Positions 32,827 to 41,690 of a stretch of DNA of 63,859 nucleotides are shown piece by piece (within the stretch, counting starts at the first letter, position 1; every line of letters starts with the position of its first letter). The translations under genes were made by a program, and so were the position numbers. The notes under the pieces were generated by a model that was given only the letters and a program-made list of their open reading frames with translations, was not told where the DNA came from and did no database searches. This DNA is from Nitrospirota bacterium (GTDB taxonomy: Bacteria; Nitrospirota; Thermodesulfovibrionia; Thermodesulfovibrionales; UBA6898). Location of the stretch: NCBI GenBank assembly GCA_016215155.1, contig JACRLQ010000019.1:1-63859 (forward strand), given 5' to 3'.

Positions 32827-35433
32827 TTACTTTCTGCGTCTAAGGGTCCTTATTAATCCGATAACTACCAGCGGCAGCAGTAATACCGCGCCGTCGGAAA
32901 CCGCCGTCGGAAGGTTCTGCCTCGGTCCGACAGAGCATCCGCCGCCCCCGCCGCCTAAGCCCGCCTGCGGACCGGCGGTCACACCCGTCACCCCGGAATA
33001 TCCGGATTCAGCCATGACAGGGGAGCGGTTAGGAGGATTGGGAAGGGCGCTCACCGCCTTTATCCGATACGTGTACGATGTGCCTGCCGCGAGCCCCCTG
33101 TCGGTAAACGACGTCGCGTTCTGACCGGCCTCGGCTATCATCAGGAAGGTACCGTCCGGCTGCTTTCTCTCAATCACATACAGGTCCTCGCCGGAGTTGT
33201 CGCTCCACGACAGGTTCAGCTCTGAAGACACGGATGAGACCGCGGTGAGCCCGGCCGGAGGCAGGAGCGATGTTACGGCCTTCTGCGCGTTTATGCGGCC
33301 GCCTGAATATATCCACCCCTCAAGAGATGGCTGCTTGTCCACATATTTGATGATCATGCCCCTGATCTGGGAATAACTGTAGTTTGGGTAGGCGCTCTTA
33401 AGGAGCGCGGCAAGGCCCGCTACATGGGGCGCGGCCATCGAAGTCCCGGAACAGACGTTATAGCCGGCAAGCGGAGTTCCCGTGCACCAGGTGGCGCTCC
33501 AGTCAGTAGGAAAGGCCACATCAGTCGAGGTCGTCGGGACCGTGCTCATTATATAATCTCCAGGCGCCGACACATGCACCGTCTCCAGTCCGAAATTGCT
33601 GAACGTCGAGCGCCTGTCGTTCTGGTTGGACGACGCGACCGCGATGACATTGTCCAGCACAAACGACGCGGGGTAGACCGGGTTTATATCGTTGTTGTCA
33701 CCCCTGAAGTCTCCGGGTATGTCCGAGCTGCCGTTTCCGGCGGAGGCTATTACCAGGACGCCCGCCTGTCTCGCCGCAAGGATGGCGTCTCTCATGGCAT
33801 ATGACATGCCGGGGCCCCCCAGGCTGGCGTTTATTATCTTTACACCTTTGAATGTCGCGTACCCTATCGCGTCGATAACGTCGGAACTGCTGCAGGACCC
33901 TGATGAGTCGCATACCTTAAGCGGCATGAGTTCCACCCTCCAGTTTACACCGGCGGTCCCTTCCCCGTTATCACCCGTGGCCCCTATGATGCCGGCGACA
34001 TGGGTGCCATGGCCGTTGTCGTCCCACGGGTCGTTGGTGCCGTCGACGAAGTTCCAGCCCCTCCAGTCATCGATTCTTTTATTGTTGTCATATTCGATCG
34101 TGGAGGCCGTTAACCCCGCGGACTGGTCAACGAGCAGCGCCGCCTCGGTCCTGCCCTCGAGGATATCGGCAAATCTCCTGGCCTCCGTCTTGTTCGCCGC
34201 GGTATAATTCATCGGGACCGCCACTTTCGGGCGGATATGAAGGGCCGCGAGCGCGGCCTCATCCGCGGTCATCACGTCTCCGCCGGAGACCGGCAGGAGC
34301 GCAACATCGACGCCTGTAAGCGGGGGATTCATCATCTCGGGGACCAGGCCGGTGTCTCCGGCAAAGTAGATCTTCGGCCCCGGCTCAAGTTTGAGATCGA
34401 CCACCGGGTTCGTCCCGCCGGTCGGGGTGTTTATATCGCGGTTTCTGTTGACCGTAAAGATGAACCCGACCCACCCTGCCGATGACGGATGATTGGGCTT
34501 GTTGGTGCTGTAAGCAGGCACCGCCTCGATATGGATGCCCCCGACGTCAAGCGTGTCCCAGTGCCTTACCGTCCTGATATTGGGGACGGCGTGGGGCTTC
34601 AGGAGCGGGACGTTGTCGGAGAGCCTCTTTGCGCAGTCCGGAGTAGTCACGATCACGGTGTTCGGTCCGAGCACTTTTACCACGTCAGAAGGGGAACAGT
34701 GGTCGCTGTGGTCGTGGGATATCAGAATTATGTCCGCTACATCGGTCTTCTGGATTCTATACGGATCAGTATAGATGACCTGCTCGCCCACGATCTTGAA
34801 GGTCGCCGTGCCGAGCCAATGGGTGTCCTGCAGGAGGACCTTGACCCTGTCGGCCCACATATTGCCGGCCAGGTCCGGGTGGGTATAATCGATCCCGGTA
34901 TCCATGACGGCCACGGCCACACTCCTGGACCCCGTGGTTACATCCCAAGCGCCCTGGGCCTTTATGTCGGCGCCTGGGGTCCCGTTGGCGTACGTGCCGG
35001 TATTCTGAAGCGCCCACTGCTGCGGGTTATAATAAAGGTCATTGGGCATCCTCAAGACCGAATTAATATAATCAGGCTCGGCATAATCAACGCTTGCGCC
35101 GCTCATATAAATCCCTATGGCGTCCGGGACGGAAAGTCCGGCGGGCAGTCTGACAAGATAGAGGCTGTCGATACCCGATAGCTTCCGGAGGACGGTCCCC
35201 CCCGATAACTGGTGCGCGACGTTCATATCAGCGTCTGAGACGCCGTCCTTAAACTTCACGATGATCTGACCTTCCCTGAACCTGGCTGCGGCAATCTTTT
35301 CGAGGACGGCCTTTGCGGTCACCGCCTTCGAGGGCTGTACCCCCTGACCTCCGTTTATGACGTCCGCGGTCTTCGGACCTCCGCAGGCCGCGATCGATAT
35401 GGTCAAAAGCGCTGATATTATAATTTTTTTCAT
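32827..35433 (-). CDS. Subtilisin-like protease with a nested metallo-beta-lactamase-fold domain
   Basis: 868 residues from ATG 35433 (GGAGAGG upstream). The signal ends in a lipobox-like IAAC (Cys17). A propeptide-like region spans about 50-125. The S8 triad is Asp178 (VMDTGID), His475 (NGHGTHVAG) and Ser665 (SGTSMAAPH), with oxyanion Asn567 (ASAGNGS). Between Asp178 and His475, residues about 196-446 form an MBL-fold (UlaG-like) domain with H240-x-H242-x-D244-H245, H315 and D360, but Asn409 where relatives have His. A fibronectin III domain (about 725-797) follows, then a tail with GLGGGGGGC (Cys833), a hydrophobic segment and RRRK. The S8 sequence resumes cleanly on both sides. A paralogue of the inserted domain is the gene at 60371. 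Confidence 0.93.
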   Translation of the reverse strand: MKKIIISALLTISIAACGGPKTADVINGGQGVQPSKAVTAKAVLEKIAAARFREGQIIVKFKDGVSDADMNVAHQLSGGTVLRKLSGIDSLYLVRLPAGLSVPDAIGIYMSGASVDYAEPDYINSVLRMPNDLYYNPQQWALQNTGTYANGTPGADIKAQGAWDVTTGSRSVAVAVMDTGIDYTHPDLAGNMWADRVKVLLQDTHWLGTATFKIVGEQVIYTDPYRIQKTDVADIILISHDHSDHCSPSDVVKVLGPNTVIVTTPDCAKRLSDNVPLLKPHAVPNIRTVRHWDTLDVGGIHIEAVPAYSTNKPNHPSSAGWVGFIFTVNRNRDINTPTGGTNPVVDLKLEPGPKIYFAGDTGLVPEMMNPPLTGVDVALLPVSGGDVMTADEAALAALHIRPKVAVPMNYTAANKTEARRFADILEGRTEAALLVDQSAGLTASTIEYDNNKRIDDWRGWNFVDGTNDPWDDNGHGTHVAGIIGATGDNGEGTAGVNWRVELMPLKVCDSSGSCSSSDVIDAIGYATFKGVKIINASLGGPGMSYAMRDAILAARQAGVLVIASAGNGSSDIPGDFRGDNNDINPVYPASFVLDNVIAVASSNQNDRRSTFSNFGLETVHVSAPGDYIMSTVPTTSTDVAFPTDWSATWCTGTPLAGYNVCSGTSMAAPHVAGLAALLKSAYPNYSYSQIRGMIIKYVDKQPSLEGWIYSGGRINAQKAVTSLLPPAGLTAVSSVSSELNLSWSDNSGEDLYVIERKQPDGTFLMIAEAGQNATSFTDRGLAAGTSYTYRIKAVSALPNPPNRSPVMAESGYSGVTGVTAGPQAGLGGGGGGCSVGPRQNLPTAVSDGAVLLLPLVVIGLIRTLRRRK

Positions 35434-35481
35434 TACGCCTCTCCTTCTTTGAATGAACTCGTAAACGTCTTTTAAAAGGCC

Positions 35482-35511
35482 TTCATTCCCGAAGTTCTTA
35501 ATCGGGAATCC
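35482..35511. repeat. Degenerate GTCATTCCCG-type palindrome
   Basis: TTCATTCCCGA (35482-35492) with the inverse TCGGGAATC (35502-35510), upstream of the subtilase start. Same family as 26802-26876. Confidence 0.6.
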
Positions 35512-35631
35512 ACTGTGCCGCTTTATCAATGGTTTCCCTTCTTCAAGGTACTGTGTCCGGTCCCCGGGTCAAACCTGTCTGGAGGCCCGAGGATGACAAT
35601 ATTTTACGAAAACGTCTTCTCTAGTGCCTGC

Positions 35632-35658
35632 TAAAAGGGCGGGCCGATCGCCCGCCCT
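35632..35658 (-). terminator. Rho-independent terminator
   Basis: A nine-bp stem, AGGGCGGGC (35636-35644) with GCCCGCCCT (35650-35658), is followed on the minus strand by TTTTAG. It ends the 35671 lipoprotein gene. Confidence 0.75.
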
Positions 35659-35670
35659 AAACTCACTCAT

Positions 35671-37983
35671 TTACGGATGGACCGTAAAGGTCGTGTTTGT
35701 CTGGGCGCCTACGTTATCGGTCACCGTAAGCGTACATGTCACACTTGCCCCCACAGCCCTTCCCGGATCGATAGTGACCGTGCCACCGTTTACGACGATC
35801 GACCAGGGCGCGGCAGGAGACAGACCCGGATTCGGGGTGCAGGTGCCTCCGTCGGAGATCAGATATGGCGGAGACCCGCCTGTTACAGAAAACGTGACGT
35901 CATCGGTGGCGTTGCCGTCAGGATTGATGAGGCCGATGACATCCGGCTTATTGACGCTTATAACGAGCCCCGTCGTCTGGGGGAAGATCTGGAGCGTTGC
36001 AGTGGCATTGGCTCCCGCGTTGTCGAAGACTGTAAGCGTAACTGTCGTCACGGCCCCTACGTTGTTCGCAAAGAAGCTGAAAGAAAACGGGGCCGCCCCG
36101 GAGGTCCATGTCCCGGAAGGCGTCAGGGCCGGGTTGTTCGATGTCACGATATACGGACCCGTTCCGCCCATGACAGTCGCCGTGACAAGGTTCGCCGCCC
36201 CGTTGGCGGACACAGGCATACCGATGACGTTGAATTTGTCGAGCGTTATGCCCAGAACAAGCGGGTTAACGGTGACCGGCACGCTTACGGTCGCGCCGAC
36301 ACTGTCAGAGACGAACAAAGTGACCTGTGTCGAGACATTCACTGAATTCGGATCTACAGTGAACTGCGTCACACCCGCGCCGAGCAATCCCGGACTTGCG
36401 ATTACACCAGGGTTGGACGAAGTGATCGTATAAGGGCCGGTCCCGCCGGAGATCGAGAAGGTCAGGTCGTCGGCGGCGTTGCCGTCGGGATTTGGTATTC
36501 CCATGACCGGCGTGGGCGGATTCGGAGTGACGGTCAACTGCGCGACCTGAACAATCTGGAGGACCAACTTCACATCAACCTTCGCGCCGAGAGAATCATA
36601 GACACTCAGGGTGACGGTCTGATCGGCGGTCGGCACACCGGCGACCATCGCCGTAAGTACGGACCCGGCGATAGTGGCCTGAACGACCGCGGGACTGTCA
36701 GAAAATACGCTATAGGGGGCCGTGCCGCCCAAAATGGTGTAACGGGCGGTATTACCGACCACCGGGTTCGCTATCGTCTGCGAGGCAGGGATAACGGACA
36801 GCGCCGGAGGCCCGGCGGTAGGCACCGTGACATTGATGTTCGTGCTTCCCGATTGGCCGCCGGCAGATGCAGTAACGGTCGCCGTCGAGGCGACCAGCAC
36901 CGGGTTCGGCGCGGTATATTTCGCCTTTGCGATACCATTGGCATCGGTAGCAGCGAATGCATCGATCGTGCCGAGATTGGTCGTAAAACGCACATTTGTT
37001 CCCGACGGAGGCGGGACCCCAACTGAGGTGGTCACCGTTGCGACCACGTCCGCCGTGCCGGGCGCCACAGCGGTGGTCGTCGTCCCTGTAGAGGTGGTGG
37101 TGGTTATGGTCCCTCCGCCCTGGACCGTCGTGGGGCTTGCTGAAACCGTTATGGAGGTGACGGTCACGGGTTTCAGAAATAGGGTCACGACGTCAACAGT
37201 ATTGTTGTCAGCCTCGGCGGTAATATTTACGGTAGTGTCATAGGTCCTCAGTATCGAAGGAAGGACCCGCGCCAGGACAGAGGCCTGTCCCTGCGCATTA
37301 GTATGCACAACCGGGGCCTTGGTGTCTGAGCCGGCAGGGAAGGTGACCTCAGGGCTGTCGGCGCCGAACGTGACCGCGCTATTCATGAGCGGGGCTCCCG
37401 TAGAATCAGTAACAGTGGCCCGGATAACGGCATCCGTCTTTCCCGAGGGCTGAAAAAGGATAAAATCAGAGGTCTCGTTGTAGACGCCGTCATTGTCGCT
37501 GTCAACATCAAGGGTCAGGCTTGCAAGATTAAGAGTCCCTTGCCCGGCCCCAGGCCATACCATGTCAAACGGCGTGAAATAGACCGTCTTTCTGTCGCGG
37601 ATTTTTTCGGTGCCGGTGTTGTCGGCATTCACCTCGGCCTGGACCGTCGCGAAACCGGAAGTAGTTGAATAAAGGGTAGCGGTAGCGATACCGTTTTGAT
37701 TTGTCATTGACGTCGTTGTATCAAGGACGCCGGTGGTGGAGAGATTAGTCCAGACAACCTGCCTGTTAGGAATCGGGACTCCATTGCCGTCGATGGCCTT
37801 GGTCTTAAGATAGCAATAACCGTTGGTCTGGTTGACGTACGACGTCGCCATAAGTTCGACGCGCGAGACCACCCCGGGGTTTACGCCGTCAGGCAGGCTG
37901 GCTGACGAACCGCCGCCCCCGCACCCGAAAAGCGAGGCTGCGGCAGCCATTATCAATATAATTAAGGTCAGTCTCTTTATCAT
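35671..37983 (-). CDS. Large lipoprotein with invasin-like (Big_1) and Ig-like repeats
   Basis: 770 residues from ATG 37983 (AGGAGG upstream). Signal and lipobox: SLFGC followed by GGGGSS. Three invasin/intimin-like Ig units come first, recognisable by GVPIPNRQVVWT...NQNGIATATLYS and similar TNAQGQASV and DANGIAKAKY strands. Five Ig-like units of about 90 residues follow, each with an ISGG(T/S)xPYxI(T/V)SxNP signature, close to those of the 25189 lipoprotein. It has no catalytic motif. Likely a surface-exposed structural or adhesion lipoprotein. Its start lies inside the 3' end of the next lipoprotein gene (13-bp overlap with its stop region), so the two are co-transcribed. Confidence 0.82.
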   Translation of the reverse strand: MIKRLTLIILIMAAAASLFGCGGGGSSASLPDGVNPGVVSRVELMATSYVNQTNGYCYLKTKAIDGNGVPIPNRQVVWTNLSTTGVLDTTTSMTNQNGIATATLYSTTSGFATVQAEVNADNTGTEKIRDRKTVYFTPFDMVWPGAGQGTLNLASLTLDVDSDNDGVYNETSDFILFQPSGKTDAVIRATVTDSTGAPLMNSAVTFGADSPEVTFPAGSDTKAPVVHTNAQGQASVLARVLPSILRTYDTTVNITAEADNNTVDVVTLFLKPVTVTSITVSASPTTVQGGGTITTTTSTGTTTTAVAPGTADVVATVTTSVGVPPPSGTNVRFTTNLGTIDAFAATDANGIAKAKYTAPNPVLVASTATVTASAGGQSGSTNINVTVPTAGPPALSVIPASQTIANPVVGNTARYTILGGTAPYSVFSDSPAVVQATIAGSVLTAMVAGVPTADQTVTLSVYDSLGAKVDVKLVLQIVQVAQLTVTPNPPTPVMGIPNPDGNAADDLTFSISGGTGPYTITSSNPGVIASPGLLGAGVTQFTVDPNSVNVSTQVTLFVSDSVGATVSVPVTVNPLVLGITLDKFNVIGMPVSANGAANLVTATVMGGTGPYIVTSNNPALTPSGTWTSGAAPFSFSFFANNVGAVTTVTLTVFDNAGANATATLQIFPQTTGLVISVNKPDVIGLINPDGNATDDVTFSVTGGSPPYLISDGGTCTPNPGLSPAAPWSIVVNGGTVTIDPGRAVGASVTCTLTVTDNVGAQTNTTFTVHP

Positions 37984-37994
37984 GAATCCTCCTG

Positions 37995-38588
37995 CTAACA
38001 TTTATTGAAGTTATCGAGCCATATATCCAGAGGCGCCTGGAAAGTGCCAGACTTGCCGAAGTTACTGGTATATGTACATGTCATAAGGGCCACGTAATGG
38101 GTCGGTCTCTCGGCTGGCATGTGGGTCTGGTCAACTATGACCGGGGTCGAGTACTGCAGTTTCCTCGTAATATCGATAATGGTTACATCGCAGGAATTCG
38201 TGCCCTCGACCAGTGTGCAGTTCGGAAAGATCGTCAGCGACTCGATGATCGGCGCCGCGGGGTCCTCGTTGGCCTTCAGATAGGTTATGGTACATTCCTG
38301 GATCTTGGCCGGGAATTGAGCGTCCGTTATGGCCGGTGTCAGATTTGCAGTCGTCACGTCCAGTGTCGCACTCTCCCTCGTAAACACCTCAACACTTGTG
38401 CATGTCTCATTGCAGCAGTTTTGAAATGCATCGATATCGGGCGACGACATGGAAAGGATGGCCGAGTTAATCATAATGCCGGTGTTTTGCGGGTCCGCAC
38501 CCGGGGCCCCTCCGCTGCCGCCGCAACTGATAAGCGATATGACCGCCAATATGACAAATGATATGGGCCCGTAATGTCTGTTAGTCAT
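37995..38588 (-). CDS. Cys-rich lipoprotein
   Basis: 197 residues from ATG 38588 (AAGGAGG upstream). The signal ends in lipobox LISC followed by GGSGG. The mature part has several cysteines, including the cluster QNCCNETCTS, plus CTITY, PNCTL, NSCDV, MTCTY and a C-terminal Cys, suggesting disulfides or metal binding. I recognise no family. It is the first gene of a two-gene unit with the Big_1 lipoprotein. Confidence 0.75.
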   Translation of the reverse strand: MTNRHYGPISFVILAVISLISCGGSGGAPGADPQNTGIMINSAILSMSSPDIDAFQNCCNETCTSVEVFTRESATLDVTTANLTPAITDAQFPAKIQECTITYLKANEDPAAPIIESLTIFPNCTLVEGTNSCDVTIIDITRKLQYSTPVIVDQTHMPAERPTHYVALMTCTYTSNFGKSGTFQAPLDIWLDNFNKC

Positions 38589-38738
38589 CCTTCCTCCTTA
38601 TGCAACTTCCCTGTATTTCTATTAATAAATTCTGTCTGCAATAAATCTGTTTTGTTCTAACCGGGGGCGAAAAATCAACCCACCCCTTCCCACCATACAA
38701 ACCGGCGGGCAAGCACCCTTCCGAAGAGGGGACCTGAC

Positions 38739-38810
38739 TCCCCCTTCCCCCTCTTAAGTTAAGAGGGGGTGCCGCAGCCAACAGTAGGTGCTTCAAGCAG
38801 CGGGGCGTTA
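38739..38810. repeat. C/G-rich intergenic repeat element
   Basis: CCCCCTCTTAA followed by its inverse TTAAGAGGGGG (about 38748-38769), with GGGGCGTTAT at 38801-38810. Same family as 25023-25158. A degenerate relative (CACCCTTCCGAAGAGGGGACC) precedes it at 38715-38734. Between them they account for most of 38589-38816. Confidence 0.7.
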
Positions 38811-38816
38811 TCTTCC

Positions 38817-41174
38817 CTATTTATTCTCCGCCTGATGCACTACTATCGTCGGTGTGATAAATATCATAAGTTCCTTCGTAGAGGGGCCGATCTGCTGCTT
38901 GGTCTTAAAAAGCCAGCCCAGTCCCGGTATCCTGCTCAAAAGAGGCACCATATCGGAACTCTCCGAGACGTCAACCCTGTATATGCCGCCAAGGACCAGG
39001 GTCTCGCCATTTTTTACGATGGCCTGGGTCGAAAGGCTCTTTGTGTTGACCACGGCGCTCGCCCCGGCGGTACCCGCTTCAAGGCTGTTGTCAGTGGCCT
39101 GGACCTTCAGCTGTACATAACCGTCAGGCGTTATCTTCGGCGTGACGGTCAGACTTAACGTTGCCGTCTGCGCCTGGCTCGAAGTGCCTGACTGGCTTAC
39201 CGTAGGTATGAAAAACGTGGTGCCCTGCTGGATCGTCGCAGACTCATTATCCATGGTGAGGATCTTCGGATTGGACAACGTCCTCGATTTCCCGATAGAC
39301 TCCAGGGCGGACAGGGAAAGGTCCACCTTCAGGCTGTTGGCCGCTCCGATCGTCATGCCGACTGCTCCGCCGGGGTTGCTGGTGGTTGATCCGGCCCCGA
39401 CTACCGGACTGTTTACGGAGAAGGTCCCGCTTATCGGGTTTACGCCCTGCTGGATAGACATCGCCCCTCCCCACCTGATCCCGAGGGTTTCAGAGTAACT
39501 GCTCCCCACTTCCACTATCTTTGCCTCGATCATTACCTGGGGTTTGGGCACATCCATTATCTTTACAAGTTCCCTGATCTTGTTTATCGCCGACTGCGTG
39601 TCCTTTATAATGAGGGAGTTCATCCTTGTGTCGGATGTTATCGTCCCTCTGGGGCTCTGAAGCCTGCCCGCGGTAATGGCGGCGCTGACCTCACCTGAGG
39701 TTGCATAGTTGATCCTGAGTACGTCCTGAACAAGTTCTTCGGCCTTTTCCTGTGATGCCTTGGCAGCGGACCTCTCATCGATAATCTTCGTAAATACGGC
39801 CTGCGGAGCTATCCATAAAATGTTTCCTTCGATGGATTTGGAAAGGTTGAACGTATTCAATATTATCGAAAGCGCCTGGTCCCAGGGCACGTTCATGAGC
39901 TTTATCGTAATCTTGCCCTTGACCGAAGGGTCCAGCACCAGGTTATAACCGTTGACATCGGCCAGCAGTCTGAATATCGGGCCTACCTCAGCGTCCTGGA
40001 AGTCCAGAGATATCTTCTTTCCGCCGAAACCGCCGTCTGCCCTGGCCGATGGATCGGAAGGGGCATCCTTTGCCCCTTGTTCAACCACGGCGATTTTGGC
40101 ATTTTCTTTCGATTGCCCCCTGACAGTCTCTTTGTTTGATACTCTTGGTTCTATCAACGTTACTTCTTTTACCGGCTCTTTGTTTGGTTCCTTTGATTCT
40201 ATCGCCGGCACTTCCTTGACCGGTTCGCTGACAGCGACGTTTTTAACCACTTTTTCGGCAGCCGGTTCAGTCTGGGCAACCGCGACGCCTTCAGAAGCCG
40301 CCGTTTTGAGGGCCACCTCCACCGCCCTGCCGACCGCGGTCACCTCGAATCTCGTCTTTTCACTGAGGTCAAGGACGAGCCTGACCTTGTCTTTATGCTT
40401 GCCGGCCCGTATGCCCTTCAAAGGGGCCACAACGGTCTTCGGCACTGCGGCCCTCAGCGCGACCCCGGGGATATCGATGACGATCCGCTCATCGAGCGGA
40501 AATACATTGGGGGTCATGCCGCCATTGCCCTGAATGATTATTTTAAGGACATCTCCGGCCCTGCCGATCTCAATTTTGTTTATCTCGGTCGCGCCGGGTA
40601 TCAGGGCCAGGGTATTTTCAGCGACCTTTTCAGGTTCGGCGGCCTGTTGCGCCTCCGGCTCCTTCTGCTCAGGGGCCGCCGGCTCAGCGGCCTTCTCCGG
40701 CTCTTGAGGCGCCGCGGCTACGGGTTCTTTCTGCTCATTTACCGCCGCGGGCTCCTCAGCCTTAACGGCAAGCGTCAAAGAGTTGTCTTTATAGCTGGGC
40801 GTCACCACCGAAGGGTTATGCAGCACCAGGTTGATCTTCAGCATCCTTGCCGGGGAATCCATTGCCTGGGGGACAACTTCGGCAATTCCCGCCTTGTCGG
40901 AGACTATTTTTTGGGTGAAGGCCCCAGCCCCCATGTCCGGTATATCGACCGTCATCCTGTAAGGGTCGTTCCCCTTATACATGGTATAGACAAACGCCTT
41001 GTTGCTCACAATAGTCACGCTGTCATCCTGCAGCCGGATGTCCGTGATGACGGGCGGGACCTCGGCAGGCGGGGCATCGGCGACCGCGCCCCTTGATGCG
41101 CAACCCGCAACGAGTGCAAGCACCATGACGGTGATTAATAAAAACAACTTTTTCTGATGTTCGGATTTCTTCAT
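38817..41174 (-). CDS. pilQ: Type IV pilus secretin PilQ
   Basis: 785 residues. Lipobox VAGC in the first 25 residues anchors it in the outer membrane. Two peptidoglycan-binding AMIN domains lie before and after a Pro/Glu/Ala-rich linker (about 45-145 and 190-295). A second low-complexity linker with EPVKEV/EPNKE repeats comes next. STN and secretin N domains follow (about 385-560), then the secretin beta-barrel domain (about 590-780) with VPLLSRIPGLGWLF and the terminal KELMIFITPTIV. It forms the outer-membrane pore for pilus fibres. Start and pilP stop overlap by one base (TAATG). Confidence 0.95.
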   Translation of the reverse strand: MKKSEHQKKLFLLITVMVLALVAGCASRGAVADAPPAEVPPVITDIRLQDDSVTIVSNKAFVYTMYKGNDPYRMTVDIPDMGAGAFTQKIVSDKAGIAEVVPQAMDSPARMLKINLVLHNPSVVTPSYKDNSLTLAVKAEEPAAVNEQKEPVAAAPQEPEKAAEPAAPEQKEPEAQQAAEPEKVAENTLALIPGATEINKIEIGRAGDVLKIIIQGNGGMTPNVFPLDERIVIDIPGVALRAAVPKTVVAPLKGIRAGKHKDKVRLVLDLSEKTRFEVTAVGRAVEVALKTAASEGVAVAQTEPAAEKVVKNVAVSEPVKEVPAIESKEPNKEPVKEVTLIEPRVSNKETVRGQSKENAKIAVVEQGAKDAPSDPSARADGGFGGKKISLDFQDAEVGPIFRLLADVNGYNLVLDPSVKGKITIKLMNVPWDQALSIILNTFNLSKSIEGNILWIAPQAVFTKIIDERSAAKASQEKAEELVQDVLRINYATSGEVSAAITAGRLQSPRGTITSDTRMNSLIIKDTQSAINKIRELVKIMDVPKPQVMIEAKIVEVGSSYSETLGIRWGGAMSIQQGVNPISGTFSVNSPVVGAGSTTSNPGGAVGMTIGAANSLKVDLSLSALESIGKSRTLSNPKILTMDNESATIQQGTTFFIPTVSQSGTSSQAQTATLSLTVTPKITPDGYVQLKVQATDNSLEAGTAGASAVVNTKSLSTQAIVKNGETLVLGGIYRVDVSESSDMVPLLSRIPGLGWLFKTKQQIGPSTKELMIFITPTIVVHQAENK

Positions 41175-41689
41175 TATTCCCCCTCCTCACGGAGTTTCAA
41201 TACGGTGTCTTTTATCACGTTCTGTCCTTTATAGTTTTTGACCTGCTCGGTGATCCTGACCGTCCTTGCGGTTATCTCCTCGACCCTGCCCCCATACAGG
41301 CCCAGGGTCATCCCTTTCCTGATTGTGTAGGATTTACCGTCAGGCAGGGTTATCATGGCATAGGAACGGTCTTTTTCCATTACCACCGCGATCAGCTTTA
41401 TCTCATCGACATCGAAGTTCTCGACGGGGTTCGACTTCTTCTTGCGCGGAGGCTGGGTCTTTATGTCAACGATTATCGAAAGGAAGGGGTCCCGCCGTCC
41501 CCTGGGGTCGTAAGAATACACCTCTTTTTCGACCTTGAATTCATCTGACGGCGCAGTGACGGAGGCAGCCGCAGCCTTCGGTTTTTCCGCCGCTGGGGCC
41601 TCAACGGCCGGCTTGTCTTTGCATCCTGCCGCGCACAGCAGCAACACGGCCAGAGCGGAGGAAACCAATCTTTGACACATACCGGTCAT
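41174..41689 (-). CDS. pilP: Type IV pilus lipoprotein PilP
   Basis: 171 residues with lipobox LCAAGC. The PilP core follows a Lys/Ala-rich linker: YDPRGRRDPFLSI, then the beta-domain with LKLIAV-like DEIKLIAVVME and DGKSYTIRKGMTLGLYGG. PilP links the inner-membrane PilMNO platform to PilQ. It lies one base from pilO and overlaps pilQ. Confidence 0.93.
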   Translation of the reverse strand: MTGMCQRLVSSALAVLLLCAAGCKDKPAVEAPAAEKPKAAAASVTAPSDEFKVEKEVYSYDPRGRRDPFLSIIVDIKTQPPRKKKSNPVENFDVDEIKLIAVVMEKDRSYAMITLPDGKSYTIRKGMTLGLYGGRVEEITARTVRITEQVKNYKGQNVIKDTVLKLREEGE

Positions 41690-41690
41690 A

